A stretch of 28,721 bases of DNA from JAQICJ01 sp041686345 (GTDB taxonomy: Bacteria; Myxococcota_A; Polyangia; HGW-17). The DNA lies in assembly GCA_041686345.1 (NCBI GenBank), contig JAWLEA010000029.1:1-28721 (forward strand), read 5' to 3'. The translations under genes and the position numbers were made by a program. A model generated the notes under the pieces. The model saw nothing but the letters and a program-made list of their open reading frames with translations. It was not told the DNA's origin and did no database searches. This document shows, piece by piece, positions 8,073 through 15,539 of this stretch. Positions within the stretch are counted from its first letter, which is position 1, and the number at the start of each line of letters is the position of its first letter.

Positions 8073-8873
8073 TTATTCCAGATGCCAGTCTCTGCTGATC
8101 TCATCGGTAATTTCTGAAAAAACTTTACTTGCAGGATTATCGGGGTCTGTAATTACTACCGGTTTGCCTTCATCTCCGGATTCCACTACTTTCAAATTAA
8201 GAGGAATCTGTCCCAGAAAATTTACTTCCAATTGTTCAGAGGCCTTTTTGCCGCCATCTCTTTTGAAAATATCGACTACCTGGTTACAATGGGGACAGGT
8301 GAACCCACTCATATTTTCAACTATTCCCAGAACATTGAGATTGAGCTGCTTCAAAAAATTGACACTCTTGCGAGAATCAAGCAAAGCCACTTCCTGAGGC
8401 GAAGTAACCACTATAGCTCCATCAGCATCAGGAATATTCTGGGCAACACTGAGAGGCTCATCTCCGGTTCCAGGCGGGCAATCAATCAGAAGAACATCAA
8501 CATCGCTCCAATTACCTTCTCCCATAAACTGGTTGATAACACCAATCTTGCGAGGACCACGCCAGATTATTGGTGAATCGGGATTGTCCAGAAAAGCTGA
8601 AATCGATAAAACTTTAACCTTGTCATCTACCGGGGAAACCACCGGTAGAATATTGCCCTCGCTGCCCTGAACTCGAGTTCCTTCTGTTCCTGTCATCAGG
8701 GGAACATTGGGCCCGTGGATATCCACATCCATGATACCAACTTTGAAGCCTTTTTTGGCAAGGGCAAAAGCAATGTTGACAGTGACTGTAGTTTTACCAA
8801 CTCCGCCTTTGCCACTCATAACCAGGATTTTGTGTTTTACTTTTTTCATTTTTTCAATTGCAGTTTTGTTCAT
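8073..8873 (-). CDS. mrp: Mrp/ApbC-family Fe-S cluster carrier ATPase
   Basis: This 266-residue MRP/NBP35-like P-loop ATPase binds and delivers iron-sulfur clusters in the cytoplasm. It shows the deviant Walker A GKGGVGKTT near the N-terminus, DVDIHGPNVP, the switch region IDCPPGTGDEPLS, and the cluster-binding CPHC motif near residue 190. The reading frame opens at a TTG (8885), but GAGG sits inside that extension six bases before the ATG at 8873, so the ATG is the better start. There is no N-terminal DUF59 domain, so this is the short form. The Cu/Zn permease lies just downstream. Because copper damages Fe-S clusters, shared expression would make sense, but that is inference. Confidence 0.93.
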   Translation of the reverse strand: MNKTAIEKMKKVKHKILVMSGKGGVGKTTVTVNIAFALAKKGFKVGIMDVDIHGPNVPLMTGTEGTRVQGSEGNILPVVSPVDDKVKVLSISAFLDNPDSPIIWRGPRKIGVINQFMGEGNWSDVDVLLIDCPPGTGDEPLSVAQNIPDADGAIVVTSPQEVALLDSRKSVNFLKQLNLNVLGIVENMSGFTCPHCNQVVDIFKRDGGKKASEQLEVNFLGQIPLNLKVVESGDEGKPVVITDPDNPASKVFSEITDEISRDWHLE

Positions 8874-8963
8874 TTCGTACCTCAATTTGTGAATAGAAAT
8901 TAATTTTAATCTTACACTTCCTCGTCTTCATCTAAACATAAACGCTAATTAGTCAAGTCTAAC

Positions 8964-9118
8964 TAGTTCCCATCCCAAAAATGGATGTCATTGTCTGAAT
9001 GCGGAATTTTACCTCATCTGCTTTGTCGCAACTGCTTGAAATAGTATCAACTATGTCGGCGTAGTTACTCTGCGCATCTGAAACCAGTCAATAATACCAC
9101 TTCTGAGATGGAAACTAA
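8964..9118. repeat. Dispersed intergenic repeat, copy 2, with terminal inverted repeats
   Basis: This is the better preserved copy of the repeat at 4191-4340. It begins TAGTTCCCATCCCAAAAA and ends GAGATGGAAACTA, so the ends are imperfect inverted repeats of about 12 bases. The interior shares the CGGAATTTTACC and ATAGTATCAACTATGTC blocks with copy 1. There is no transposase and no open frame, which fits a small non-autonomous element or a structured noncoding repeat. No clear target duplication is visible. It ends about 90 bases upstream of mrp and could affect its promoter. Confidence 0.75.
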
Positions 9119-9175
9119 ATATCAATTTATAGTCAACCAGAAGGATAAAACACAAAACCCTACCTGTATTTATGT

Positions 9176-9197
9176 TTTATAGTTGAAAAACTATAAA
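9176..9197. other. Nine-pair hairpin with GAAA loop
   Basis: TTTATAGTT, a GAAA loop and AACTATAAA form a perfect nine-pair stem on the plus strand. It lies about 85 bases beyond the end of the M3 peptidase gene. There is no U-tract on either side, so a role as terminator is doubtful. It may stabilise the 3' end of the minus-strand transcript. Confidence 0.35.
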
Positions 9198-9282
9198 TGT
9201 CCAATAAATTCTTGCAAGGAAATTTGCCAGGATTTGAATAAAAAAAAATACTAAAAAAATGGAGTTGAAACAGAGGGTGGTG

Positions 9283-11286
9283 TTATTTGGAGGATTTTGC
9301 CTGAAGTTGCCTGAGCTCTTTGGTTCTGGTTCTGAACTTGTTGATGGCATTTTTAAAGGTAGCCGGTGACATCATGTCAACTCCAGCATCTTTGAGAATC
9401 TGAAGAGGTTCTTTGGATGATCCCGCTTTGAGGAGTCCATTTATGTATTTTTCTGCTGCCGGCTTGCCTTCGTTCAAGATTTTCTCTGCCAGCACCGTGG
9501 CGGCAATAAACCCGTTAACATAGGAATAGACATAATAGTTATAATAAAAGTGAGGAATAAAAGACCACTCAACCGCATACAGCTCTTCAATATCCATTAC
9601 TCCCTGCTTGTGTCCGTGATATTTGCGCAACAAGCCGAGATAGAGTTTATCGAGAAAATCGGCGGTCAAAGCTTTGCCATTTTCATGAGCGGTATACATC
9701 TTATGTTCAAATTCTGCAAAAAGAGTCTGTCTGAAAACTGTTCCCCGGAAAGAATTGAGATAATGGGACAACAAATATTTGCGCTTTTCAATATCTTTCT
9801 CTTTTTTGAGCATATATTCTATAAGCAGGGTTTCATTTACAATTGAAGCTACTTCTGCATTGAAAATTACATAATCGGATTTGGGATAGGACTGATGCTT
9901 GTTTGAATAAACAGTATGAAGAGCATGTCCCAATTCATGAGCAGTTGTGGTAACAGCATCAAAGTCATCATTATAATTAAGCAGAACAAAGGGATGAACT
10001 CCATAGACACCGGCCATATAGGCACCTGTTCTTTTACCTTTGTTGGGATAAACATCCAACCATCCTGAAGATTCTTGCAAAGCTTCATCCAATTTGGCAA
10101 TATAATCTTTTCCAAGAGGCTGCAAGGCTTTGCGGATTATTTTTTTACTATCTGCAAAGGAAATATCTTTGGGTTTGTCTTTCACCAGGGGAGGATAAAC
10201 ATCATAATATCTGAGATCATCTTTAATTTCCAGCATTTCCTTGCGCAATTTCAAATAATCCTGAAAAGCGTCGAGGTTGTTGTTGATAGATTTAATGAGA
10301 TTGATATAATATTTGTTGGGTATGTTTTTGGGATAAAGAGCTGCAGTGAGAGCATCTTTATATTTTCTCGCCTTTGCCTTAAATACATAATATTTAATTT
10401 GACCGGAAATCATTTGGGAAAAAGTATTGCGATACTTTTTGTAAACCGGCCAAAATGCTTCAAAAAGCTGTTTTCGATCTTCTCGGATAACTGAAGAACG
10501 GTATTTGGAATACATGGCGGTGGAAAGCTCTATTTTTTCACCTTTGCTGTTAACGATGGAAGGAAACTCCATATCGGAATTGGAGAAAGTGGAATAGGCT
10601 TCATAAGAAGTGTATCCCAGATCGCCTGCCAGAGAGAGAATCTTTTCTTCTTTGTCGGAAAGTACATGGGGTCTGAGTCGCAGTAACTTGACAAAAAACT
10701 GATCATAGTCTTTCAAGAGCTTGGATTTGCTGAATCTTTTCAATTTTGCTTTGGACAAAGACAGCAATTCCGGCTCAACATAGGAAACTACCGTGTCTAA
10801 TTTTGTAAAAAGGGATTTTGCAACTTGTTCCCGACCACGGTTGGTATTGTCTCTCATGTCTACATGACTGTTACGAGCAGCATAATAATGCAATTTTTCC
10901 AAACGCAGACGAATTTCATTGATTGAATCAAGTGCTTTTTTCAAATATTTGGCATTTTTGCCCAATTTTCCCTTAAATTTGGCGGGACCGTTTTTTTTGT
11001 CGGCAATCAATTTTACCAGTTCTTCTTTTTCCTGTTCCCACTGTTCAAGTGAAGCGAACAATACAGATGGATCCCACTTGTATTTATCATCAATTTCATC
11101 TCTGGATTTTACAGTAACCAGGGAGGATTTTTCTTTATCCGGTTTGGCATTTTCAACATTCATGTCTTTGGTATCCTTCTTGTCGGTTTTATTATCTTTT
11201 TCTTTTTTAACCAGGCAGTCTCCTGTTTTGGAGCTGCTGCATCCTGCAAATAACGCTATAAATGTAAACAATAAACAAATTCTCAT
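9283..11286 (-). CDS. Lipid-anchored oligoendopeptidase F-like M3 metallopeptidase
   Basis: This 667-residue protein has the M3 zinc site HELGH (H450, E451, H454) with the third ligand E478 in NAEVAS, 27 residues on. The catalytic half also shows the family's aromatic C-terminal region (HFYYNYYVYSYVNGF) and QTLFAEFEH. The fold and length match the PepF/oligoendopeptidase F branch, which cuts short oligopeptides. Unlike typical cytosolic PepF, it begins with a lipoprotein signal peptide (lipobox LFAGC, C16) and a charged Lys/Asp linker at 24-60. It should therefore act in the periplasm or on the cell surface. AGGAG lies seven bases before the ATG. The CAP lipoprotein lies 71 bases upstream in the same direction and may share the transcript. 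Confidence 0.93.
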   Translation of the reverse strand: MRICLLFTFIALFAGCSSSKTGDCLVKKEKDNKTDKKDTKDMNVENAKPDKEKSSLVTVKSRDEIDDKYKWDPSVLFASLEQWEQEKEELVKLIADKKNGPAKFKGKLGKNAKYLKKALDSINEIRLRLEKLHYYAARNSHVDMRDNTNRGREQVAKSLFTKLDTVVSYVEPELLSLSKAKLKRFSKSKLLKDYDQFFVKLLRLRPHVLSDKEEKILSLAGDLGYTSYEAYSTFSNSDMEFPSIVNSKGEKIELSTAMYSKYRSSVIREDRKQLFEAFWPVYKKYRNTFSQMISGQIKYYVFKAKARKYKDALTAALYPKNIPNKYYINLIKSINNNLDAFQDYLKLRKEMLEIKDDLRYYDVYPPLVKDKPKDISFADSKKIIRKALQPLGKDYIAKLDEALQESSGWLDVYPNKGKRTGAYMAGVYGVHPFVLLNYNDDFDAVTTTAHELGHALHTVYSNKHQSYPKSDYVIFNAEVASIVNETLLIEYMLKKEKDIEKRKYLLSHYLNSFRGTVFRQTLFAEFEHKMYTAHENGKALTADFLDKLYLGLLRKYHGHKQGVMDIEELYAVEWSFIPHFYYNYYVYSYVNGFIAATVLAEKILNEGKPAAEKYINGLLKAGSSKEPLQILKDAGVDMMSPATFKNAINKFRTRTKELRQLQAKSSK

Positions 11287-11357
11287 TATCTCTCCTGTTT
11301 GGCTATTAACCGGTAATCACTTTCCGGTATTTTTAAAACAATATATACTATTAAAGT

Positions 11358-11942
11358 TTAATCTCTGCCGAAATCCTGAGTCCAATAGGTGTCAACATAT
11401 GAAATTCCCATATACTGCCAGTTGCAATCCATAATATTTTCACGATGACCCAGGTCGGGAACTCCGTTGTCAATAATCCAGGCCTTTACAACTTCCAGAC
11501 CATCTGTATATCCCCAGGCTATATTCTCACCAATGCCGCTGCCGCTGAAATAACTCCACAATCTGTCACTGAAAGAAGTCCCGTCACAACTTTCATGTTG
11601 CATCCCGCAATTGTCTGCCATATCGTTGGAATGAGCATCAGCTGCAGCCATCAGATCTTCATGAAGAACAACATCGTTGCAGGGAGTCCGATTCAACAGA
11701 TCTTCATAGGCTCCGTTATCATGGCCATTATCATAGTCATTTTGGAGAAATTCCTGGGCAAAGCCTGCAGGATCCGTACGAACATAATTTGTGTAATACA
11801 GGACATCTTCTTCCTGAGGCAAAAGATTAAAACCGTTGTTGCTATTGTTATTGCTGTTGCTGTTGCTGTCGTCATCGCAGGCAACCAGACTGATAACAAA
11901 CACAAAGGCAAGAGACATCAAGATTACAGAGGATAATTTCAT
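11358..11942 (-). CDS. CAP-domain (SCP/PR-1-like, YkwD type) lipoprotein
   Basis: I chose the ATG at 11942 because GGAG lies seven bases upstream and the first residues then form a lipoprotein signal (lipobox SLVAC, C22); the open frame extends 27 codons further upstream. The mature 173-residue protein has a short Asn/Ser linker, then a CAP domain. The characteristic pieces are YTNYVRTDPAGFA (50-62), the cavity histidine in GMQH (H116), GIGENIAWG (136-144) and GHRENIM (165-171), with H166 and E139 as likely cavity residues. Extra cysteines (C88, C112, C119, C173) suggest disulfides. Bacterial CAP proteins are secreted and mostly of unknown activity. It lies just upstream of the M3 peptidase gene. 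Confidence 0.9.
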   Translation of the reverse strand: MKLSSVILMSLAFVFVISLVACDDDSNSNSNNNSNNGFNLLPQEEDVLYYTNYVRTDPAGFAQEFLQNDYDNGHDNGAYEDLLNRTPCNDVVLHEDLMAAADAHSNDMADNCGMQHESCDGTSFSDRLWSYFSGSGIGENIAWGYTDGLEVVKAWIIDNGVPDLGHRENIMDCNWQYMGISYVDTYWTQDFGRD

Positions 11943-12094
11943 TGTAAACTCCATTCTTAAAACATTAAAAGCAATCAAACCATTCAGTTTGCTTCCCAAA
12001 AAGAAAACCATTCCGATTCTCAAAGAATATATTGGAATTTGAGATTAGTTTAAAGAAAAAAATATTACTGCTTGAAATTTGGCCAAAAAAGGCG

Positions 12095-12122
12095 GTTAAC
12101 AAATTATCTTTTATCTGTTAAC
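12095..12122. promoter_or_regulatory. Paired GTTAAC sites upstream of the Arg-rich lipoprotein
   Basis: GTTAAC occurs at 12095-12100 and again at 12117-12122, with centres 22 bases apart, which is close to two helical turns. Each site is its own palindrome. They lie 70-96 bases before the plus-strand ATG at 12191. This spacing suits a dimeric regulator, but the sites are short and AT-rich, so chance is possible. Confidence 0.25.
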
Positions 12123-12190
12123 ATTATTTTATAAATTTCTTAGTTCAAGCTCTGTATAGTTTTTATCAATCTTAACCTGGAGATCAAATA

Positions 12191-12391
12191 ATGAAAAAAA
12201 GTATTCTTTTGGCAATTTTAATGGGCATAATGTTTTCCGCTGCCAGCACGGGATGTTTCTGGCGAAGTCGCAGAAGCAGAAGCAGATGCTACCGTACCAA
12301 AAGTGGCCGCCGTGTTTGCAAAAGCAAAAGTAGCAGAAGAAAAGGGCGTATAGGTCGCAAACGCCGCAAACGCCGTCGCAGGCATCGTTAA
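12191..12391 (+). CDS. Small Arg-rich predicted lipoprotein
   Basis: This is a 66-residue protein with TGGAG eight bases before the ATG. It has a hydrophobic signal (residues 5-19) and a lipobox-like ASTGC, giving C22 as the first mature residue. Of the 45 mature residues, 19 are Arg and 6 are Lys, with two more Cys (C35, C46) and a terminal Arg run. No family is recognised. A lipid-anchored polycation could bind LPS phosphates, peptidoglycan or DNA, but that is speculation. It is divergent from the CAP/peptidase pair and is followed by the tRNA cluster. The signal peptide plus a good ribosome-binding site makes it more than a chance frame. Confidence 0.6.
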   Translation: MKKSILLAILMGIMFSAASTGCFWRSRRSRSRCYRTKSGRRVCKSKSSRRKGRIGRKRRKRRRRHR

Positions 12392-12522
12392 ATCAACACT
12401 CTGGTCTTGATCACTCCAATCTTCATCAAAACCTGTCAAAAATCTGTAAATCAGGGGCATCCTGATAATTACATAATTACCCCTGCAGTATCTGGTTTAT
12501 CATATTTAATTTAACTTAGAAT

Positions 12523-12599
12523 TGGCACGCCCAAGAGGATTCGAACCTCTAACCCTCGGTTCCGTAGACCGATGCTCTATCCAGTTGAGCCATGGGCGC
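12523..12599 (-). tRNA. tRNA-Arg (anticodon ACG)
   Basis: The minus strand folds into a cloverleaf with acceptor GCGCCCA/TGGGCGT, anticodon stem TCGGT/ACCGA around loop CTACGGA, and T-loop TTCGAAT. The anticodon is ACG, read as ICG after modification. The 3' CCA is encoded. It is the last of three tRNAs read leftward. Confidence 0.95.
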
Positions 12600-12619
12600 A
12601 AATAAAATGCGGAATATTT

Positions 12620-12705
12620 TGGCGGAGAGCGAGGGATTCGAACCCTCGGTACTTTCGTACACACGCTTAGCAGGCGCGCACCTTCAGCCACTCGGTCAGC
12701 TCTCC
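12620..12705 (-). tRNA. tRNA-Ser (anticodon GCU)
   Basis: The class II tRNA has acceptor GGAGAGC/GCTCTCC, anticodon loop CTGCTAA and a long variable arm containing TACGAAAGTA. The anticodon GCU reads AGC and AGU. The discriminator is G and CCA is encoded. It is 9 bases from the preceding Ser tRNA, so the two are likely processed from one transcript. Confidence 0.95.
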
Positions 12706-12714
12706 AAATTGTTG

Positions 12715-12797
12715 CGGAGGAGGAGGGATTCGAACCCCCGGTACTTTCGTACAACGGTTTTCAAGACCGCCGCCTTCGTCCACTCGGCCACTCCTCC
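12715..12797 (-). tRNA. tRNA-Ser (anticodon UGA), CCA not encoded
   Basis: The class II tRNA has acceptor GGAGGAG/CTCCTCC, anticodon loop CTTGAAA and the same TACGAAAGTA variable arm as its neighbour. The discriminator G is followed by CAA, not CCA, so CCA must be added after transcription. It is the first tRNA of the cluster. Confidence 0.95.
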
Positions 12798-12867
12798 GAA
12801 GATTTAAATCGAGATTTGTGCGGTTTGGACATTTCTCAAAGTATCTCCATGCCGATGAACAGCATTT

Positions 12868-12896
12868 TACTTACAGAGAATCAACGGGTTTGTCAA
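12868..12896 (-). promoter_or_regulatory. Candidate promoter of the tRNA cluster
   Basis: On the minus strand a perfect -35 box TTGACA (12896-12891) is followed after 17 bases by TAAGTA (12873-12868), a weak -10 box. It lies 71 bases before the first tRNA. Position and orientation fit, but the -10 is poor. Confidence 0.45.
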
Positions 12897-13004
12897 TACA
12901 AAAAATTCGGGAAAAATAAGAAAGACAAAACGTCTTCTGAAACTCAAGGTTAAAAAGAAAAGAGGCTTAAGTTTTGACCTGAGGAAAGCGAGATCTGAAA
13001 CAAA

Positions 13005-13685
13005 TTAATCCAAGGGAACAATTCCAATTTTGATGCCTTCAGTAACAGCTTCGGTTCTGTTGCTGACTTCCATCTTGGCGTAGATATGCTCGAGATGGGT
13101 GCGGATGGTTGAAACACTCACCCCCAAAGATGCAGCTGTTTCTTTGTTGGAATAACCCTTAGCTATACATTTAAGAGTTTCTTCTTCCCTGGGAGTCAAA
13201 GGAGAAACCCGTTTGGTATCAGATTTTTCTTCTACCACTTTGGTTTTGGTAAGGGTTTCACGAAATTTGCTGAGAATCTGCCTGGCCAGGTGGGATTGAA
13301 TAACACTGCCGCCGGCACTGACCTCCTTGATGGCATCAACCATTTTTTGAGATTTCATCCCTTTAAGGAGATAACCGGAAGCACCTGCTTTGATAGCTGC
13401 CAAAACTCTGTTTTCTTCATCGAAGATAGTAAAAATTATTATTTCAATATTGTTGTTTTTCTTTTTAATACGGCGAGTAACTTCTATGCCGTCAATTCCG
13501 GGAAGACCCAAATCCAAAAGTACGATTTCAGGTTTAAGCAAAAAAATATCCTCGAGTGCTTCTTCTCCGGTGCCGGCACTGCCAATGAGGCGAATTGAAT
13601 CTTGCAATCGGAGTAATCTTTCCTGTTGTCTGCGAATTTCCGGTTCATCTTCGACCAGATAAACTGAGATTTTATTTTCAGGCAA
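13005..13685 (-). CDS. NarL/FixJ-type response regulator (receiver plus LuxR HTH)
   Basis: The 226-residue protein has a receiver domain with acidic D13 (LVEDEPE), phosphoacceptor D58 (LLDLGLPG) and K108, then a LuxR-type HTH starting at LTPREEETLKCIAKG (about 162-176) with SNKETAASLGVSVSTIRTHL. It should bind DNA when phosphorylated. The start is a TTG at 13685: an in-frame TAA lies just upstream and no ATG precedes the receiver. The gene begins only 6 bases after the phosphoesterase stop, so it is translationally coupled to that secreted enzyme. No partner kinase is adjacent; the hybrid kinase at 2029-4134 is a possible but unproven partner. Confidence 0.93.
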   Translation of the reverse strand: MPENKISVYLVEDEPEIRRQQERLLRLQDSIRLIGSAGTGEEALEDIFLLKPEIVLLDLGLPGIDGIEVTRRIKKKNNNIEIIIFTIFDEENRVLAAIKAGASGYLLKGMKSQKMVDAIKEVSAGGSVIQSHLARQILSKFRETLTKTKVVEEKSDTKRVSPLTPREEETLKCIAKGYSNKETAASLGVSVSTIRTHLEHIYAKMEVSNRTEAVTEGIKIGIVPLD

Positions 13686-13691
13686 TTGTTA

Positions 13692-15482
13692 TCAACTCTT
13701 CTTTTCAGGCATAAAGTGAAAGGTTTCAACTTCTCTGACTGGCAAATTGGCCAAAACAGGTAGCATCTCGGGCGGCCAGGCTACTTGAAGAGCCACATTG
13801 CGGTCATTTAGTTCGCCGGCTCCGTCGTGACCTCGGGCTTCCTGAATATCGAGCAGAGCATAAAAACGAGCTGCCTCGAGCACACTACCACTTTCCATTT
13901 TGATGTCTACCATGGTTGAATAAATAATTCCTGTTCCATCACCATTGTCGGTAATTTCCCAGAATCTGATTTGCTGGGGCCAATCTAGCAAACCGCAATT
14001 TTGGACCTCATAATAACCATACCAGGGTTCCATGCCAGAGGGAGCAGGCCTGGGCATAACTTCGTTCTGATGGTGATGTCCGGTAATATGAAGAATGACA
14101 TTGGGACAGGAATTGAGAATATTTCTGAATTCATCTGTTTTGCTGCCCAGATCGCGTGAACAGTGATGACTTACAATAATTACCAACTTGTTTAAACTGA
14201 CCAGCTCGTTGAGTTGCTCTTCTAGCCATTGCAATTCGTTGTCGGAAATGTAACCGGCAGCACTGGCTGTAACTCCTCCGGCACTGGAAGTATCTAGCCC
14301 GAGCATGGCAACGGGAATACCCGGAACAGGCTCATCAACCCGCCAATAACTGAGATTATTGTCCAAGTTGAACTGACTGAAACCGTGTCCTGGAGGACCG
14401 TTGGTCTCTGCATCCATAACCCTTTGAATCCACTCGATTCTATCGGTAAAATAACGATCGGCATCGGGAGGAACATAGGAAGAATCGAAATAATCATCTG
14501 AAGCCGGAACATTGCAACGCTCAGATGTTTCTGAATAACAATAAGTATCTGGACAGGGAGGCTCAACAAGACAGGTGGGCTCGGCATAATCGGAAATATA
14601 ATAAGTGGCTGAATCTCCGGTTGGATTAGCTACTGCAAAATCCATGACGTCGAAATTGCCCAGAACCAGCAAATCATGGTTGCCTTGTACAGCATACCAG
14701 TCAACTGCGGAATCAAGTCCCTCACTTTGAAAGGGATCGTGAGGATCCGGTAACCCTGAAGCAAGTGGATCGTCGTCGATACCGGTATCGGGGTCGATGA
14801 GTTCACCTTCGAGCACATCGACAAACCATTGAATTTCATTGTTTTGCTTATTATCTATAAGATCACCTGAAAAGACGATGAAATCCATGGGGCGTACAGC
14901 GGCAAATTCGTTGATGGTTTTGATGGCACCATTGAGCACTTGGGTGCTCCAACACTCCTGGGGACGCCAGGCGGAAGCCTGGGCAAGGGGACTGTGAATG
15001 GAACGAGCCGGAGATTCTTCATCGACTACGTGGATATCGGTCATGTGACAGAAATATGCCAGTGAGGAGGGAGAGGCCGTTGAACCGTTGGCCACGGCAG
15101 CGGCATCCAAATCATTTCTCAATTGGTGAGATTCGCCGGGGCCCTCTTCCACTTTGCCAAAAGCATGTCTCAGATCTTCGAATTGTTCGGTGGCGGCCAG
15201 CACTCCCGCGACCGTGACCGTTACTGTGGTAGGTGGCCGCTCGGGAGGGGGAGAAATGGTGTCATCGCCACCGTCCCCATCAACATCTGCATCGTGAATA
15301 TCGGCATCGTGGATGTCGAAATCAACATCTGCATCTGCATCTGCATCCACCCCGGCATCGGAATTAATGCCGGAAGAAGTATCACTGCAGGAAAGCACTG
15401 ATAATGATACAGTAGAAAGGGTCGATGCAGTTAAAAACTGCCTTCTGGTTTGAGGGAAGATATTTTTAATTTTATCAGCCAT
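13692..15482 (-). CDS. Tat-exported lipoprotein metallophosphoesterase
   Basis: This 596-residue protein has a twin-arginine signal (QTRRQFLTA, R13/R14) followed by a lipobox-like SVLSC (C32), so it is likely folded in the cytoplasm and lipid-anchored after Tat export. An Asp/Ala repeat linker spans about 42-74. The calcineurin-like metal site is complete: D149 and H151 (MTDIH), D207 (SGDLID), N268/H269 (QGNHD), H439/H440 (VSHHC) and G468-H471 (TGHHH). The substrate cannot be told from sequence; the family includes phosphodiesterases and secreted phosphatases. There is no strong Shine-Dalgarno sequence. It sits 57 bases after the VWA gene and 6 bases before the response regulator, so the three may form an operon. 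Confidence 0.9.
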   Translation of the reverse strand: MADKIKNIFPQTRRQFLTASTLSTVSLSVLSCSDTSSGINSDAGVDADADADVDFDIHDADIHDADVDGDGGDDTISPPPERPPTTVTVTVAGVLAATEQFEDLRHAFGKVEEGPGESHQLRNDLDAAAVANGSTASPSSLAYFCHMTDIHVVDEESPARSIHSPLAQASAWRPQECWSTQVLNGAIKTINEFAAVRPMDFIVFSGDLIDNKQNNEIQWFVDVLEGELIDPDTGIDDDPLASGLPDPHDPFQSEGLDSAVDWYAVQGNHDLLVLGNFDVMDFAVANPTGDSATYYISDYAEPTCLVEPPCPDTYCYSETSERCNVPASDDYFDSSYVPPDADRYFTDRIEWIQRVMDAETNGPPGHGFSQFNLDNNLSYWRVDEPVPGIPVAMLGLDTSSAGGVTASAAGYISDNELQWLEEQLNELVSLNKLVIIVSHHCSRDLGSKTDEFRNILNSCPNVILHITGHHHQNEVMPRPAPSGMEPWYGYYEVQNCGLLDWPQQIRFWEITDNGDGTGIIYSTMVDIKMESGSVLEAARFYALLDIQEARGHDGAGELNDRNVALQVAWPPEMLPVLANLPVREVETFHFMPEKKS

Positions 15483-15539
15483 TTTGATTTAACTATTGAA
15501 AACAAGAGAGGGAAGATCTTTCAAAAAAGGAAAGAATTG

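Larger units (their letters stand above)
8874..9282. other. Intergenic region with repeat copy 2 and a small hairpin
   Basis: No gene is seen. The stretch carries the mrp promoter region, repeat copy 2 and a nine-pair hairpin. The part nearest 9283 is A/T-rich with no clear terminator for the peptidase gene. Confidence 0.55.

Noticed and set aside
8874..8885. The upstream TTG as the Mrp start
   Set aside because: The TTG contains the GAGG that serves the ATG at 8873, so the shorter protein is favoured.
8964..9118. The dispersed repeat as a transposase remnant
   Set aside because: None of the frames I read gives a run of transposase-like residues, and stops are frequent in both copies.
11445..11936. 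A 163-codon plus-strand frame opposite the CAP gene
   Set aside because: The minus-strand CAP protein has a lipobox and all family motifs. The plus frame has none and begins without a ribosome-binding site.
12218..12460. An 80-codon minus-strand frame opposite the Arg-rich lipoprotein
   Set aside because: It has no ribosome-binding site or recognisable domain, and its Ala/Thr/Ser composition reflects the Arg-rich codons of the other strand.
12506..12807. Short open frames across the tRNA cluster on both strands
   Set aside because: The region folds into three complete tRNA cloverleaves. Such frames are a common annotation artefact over tRNA genes.
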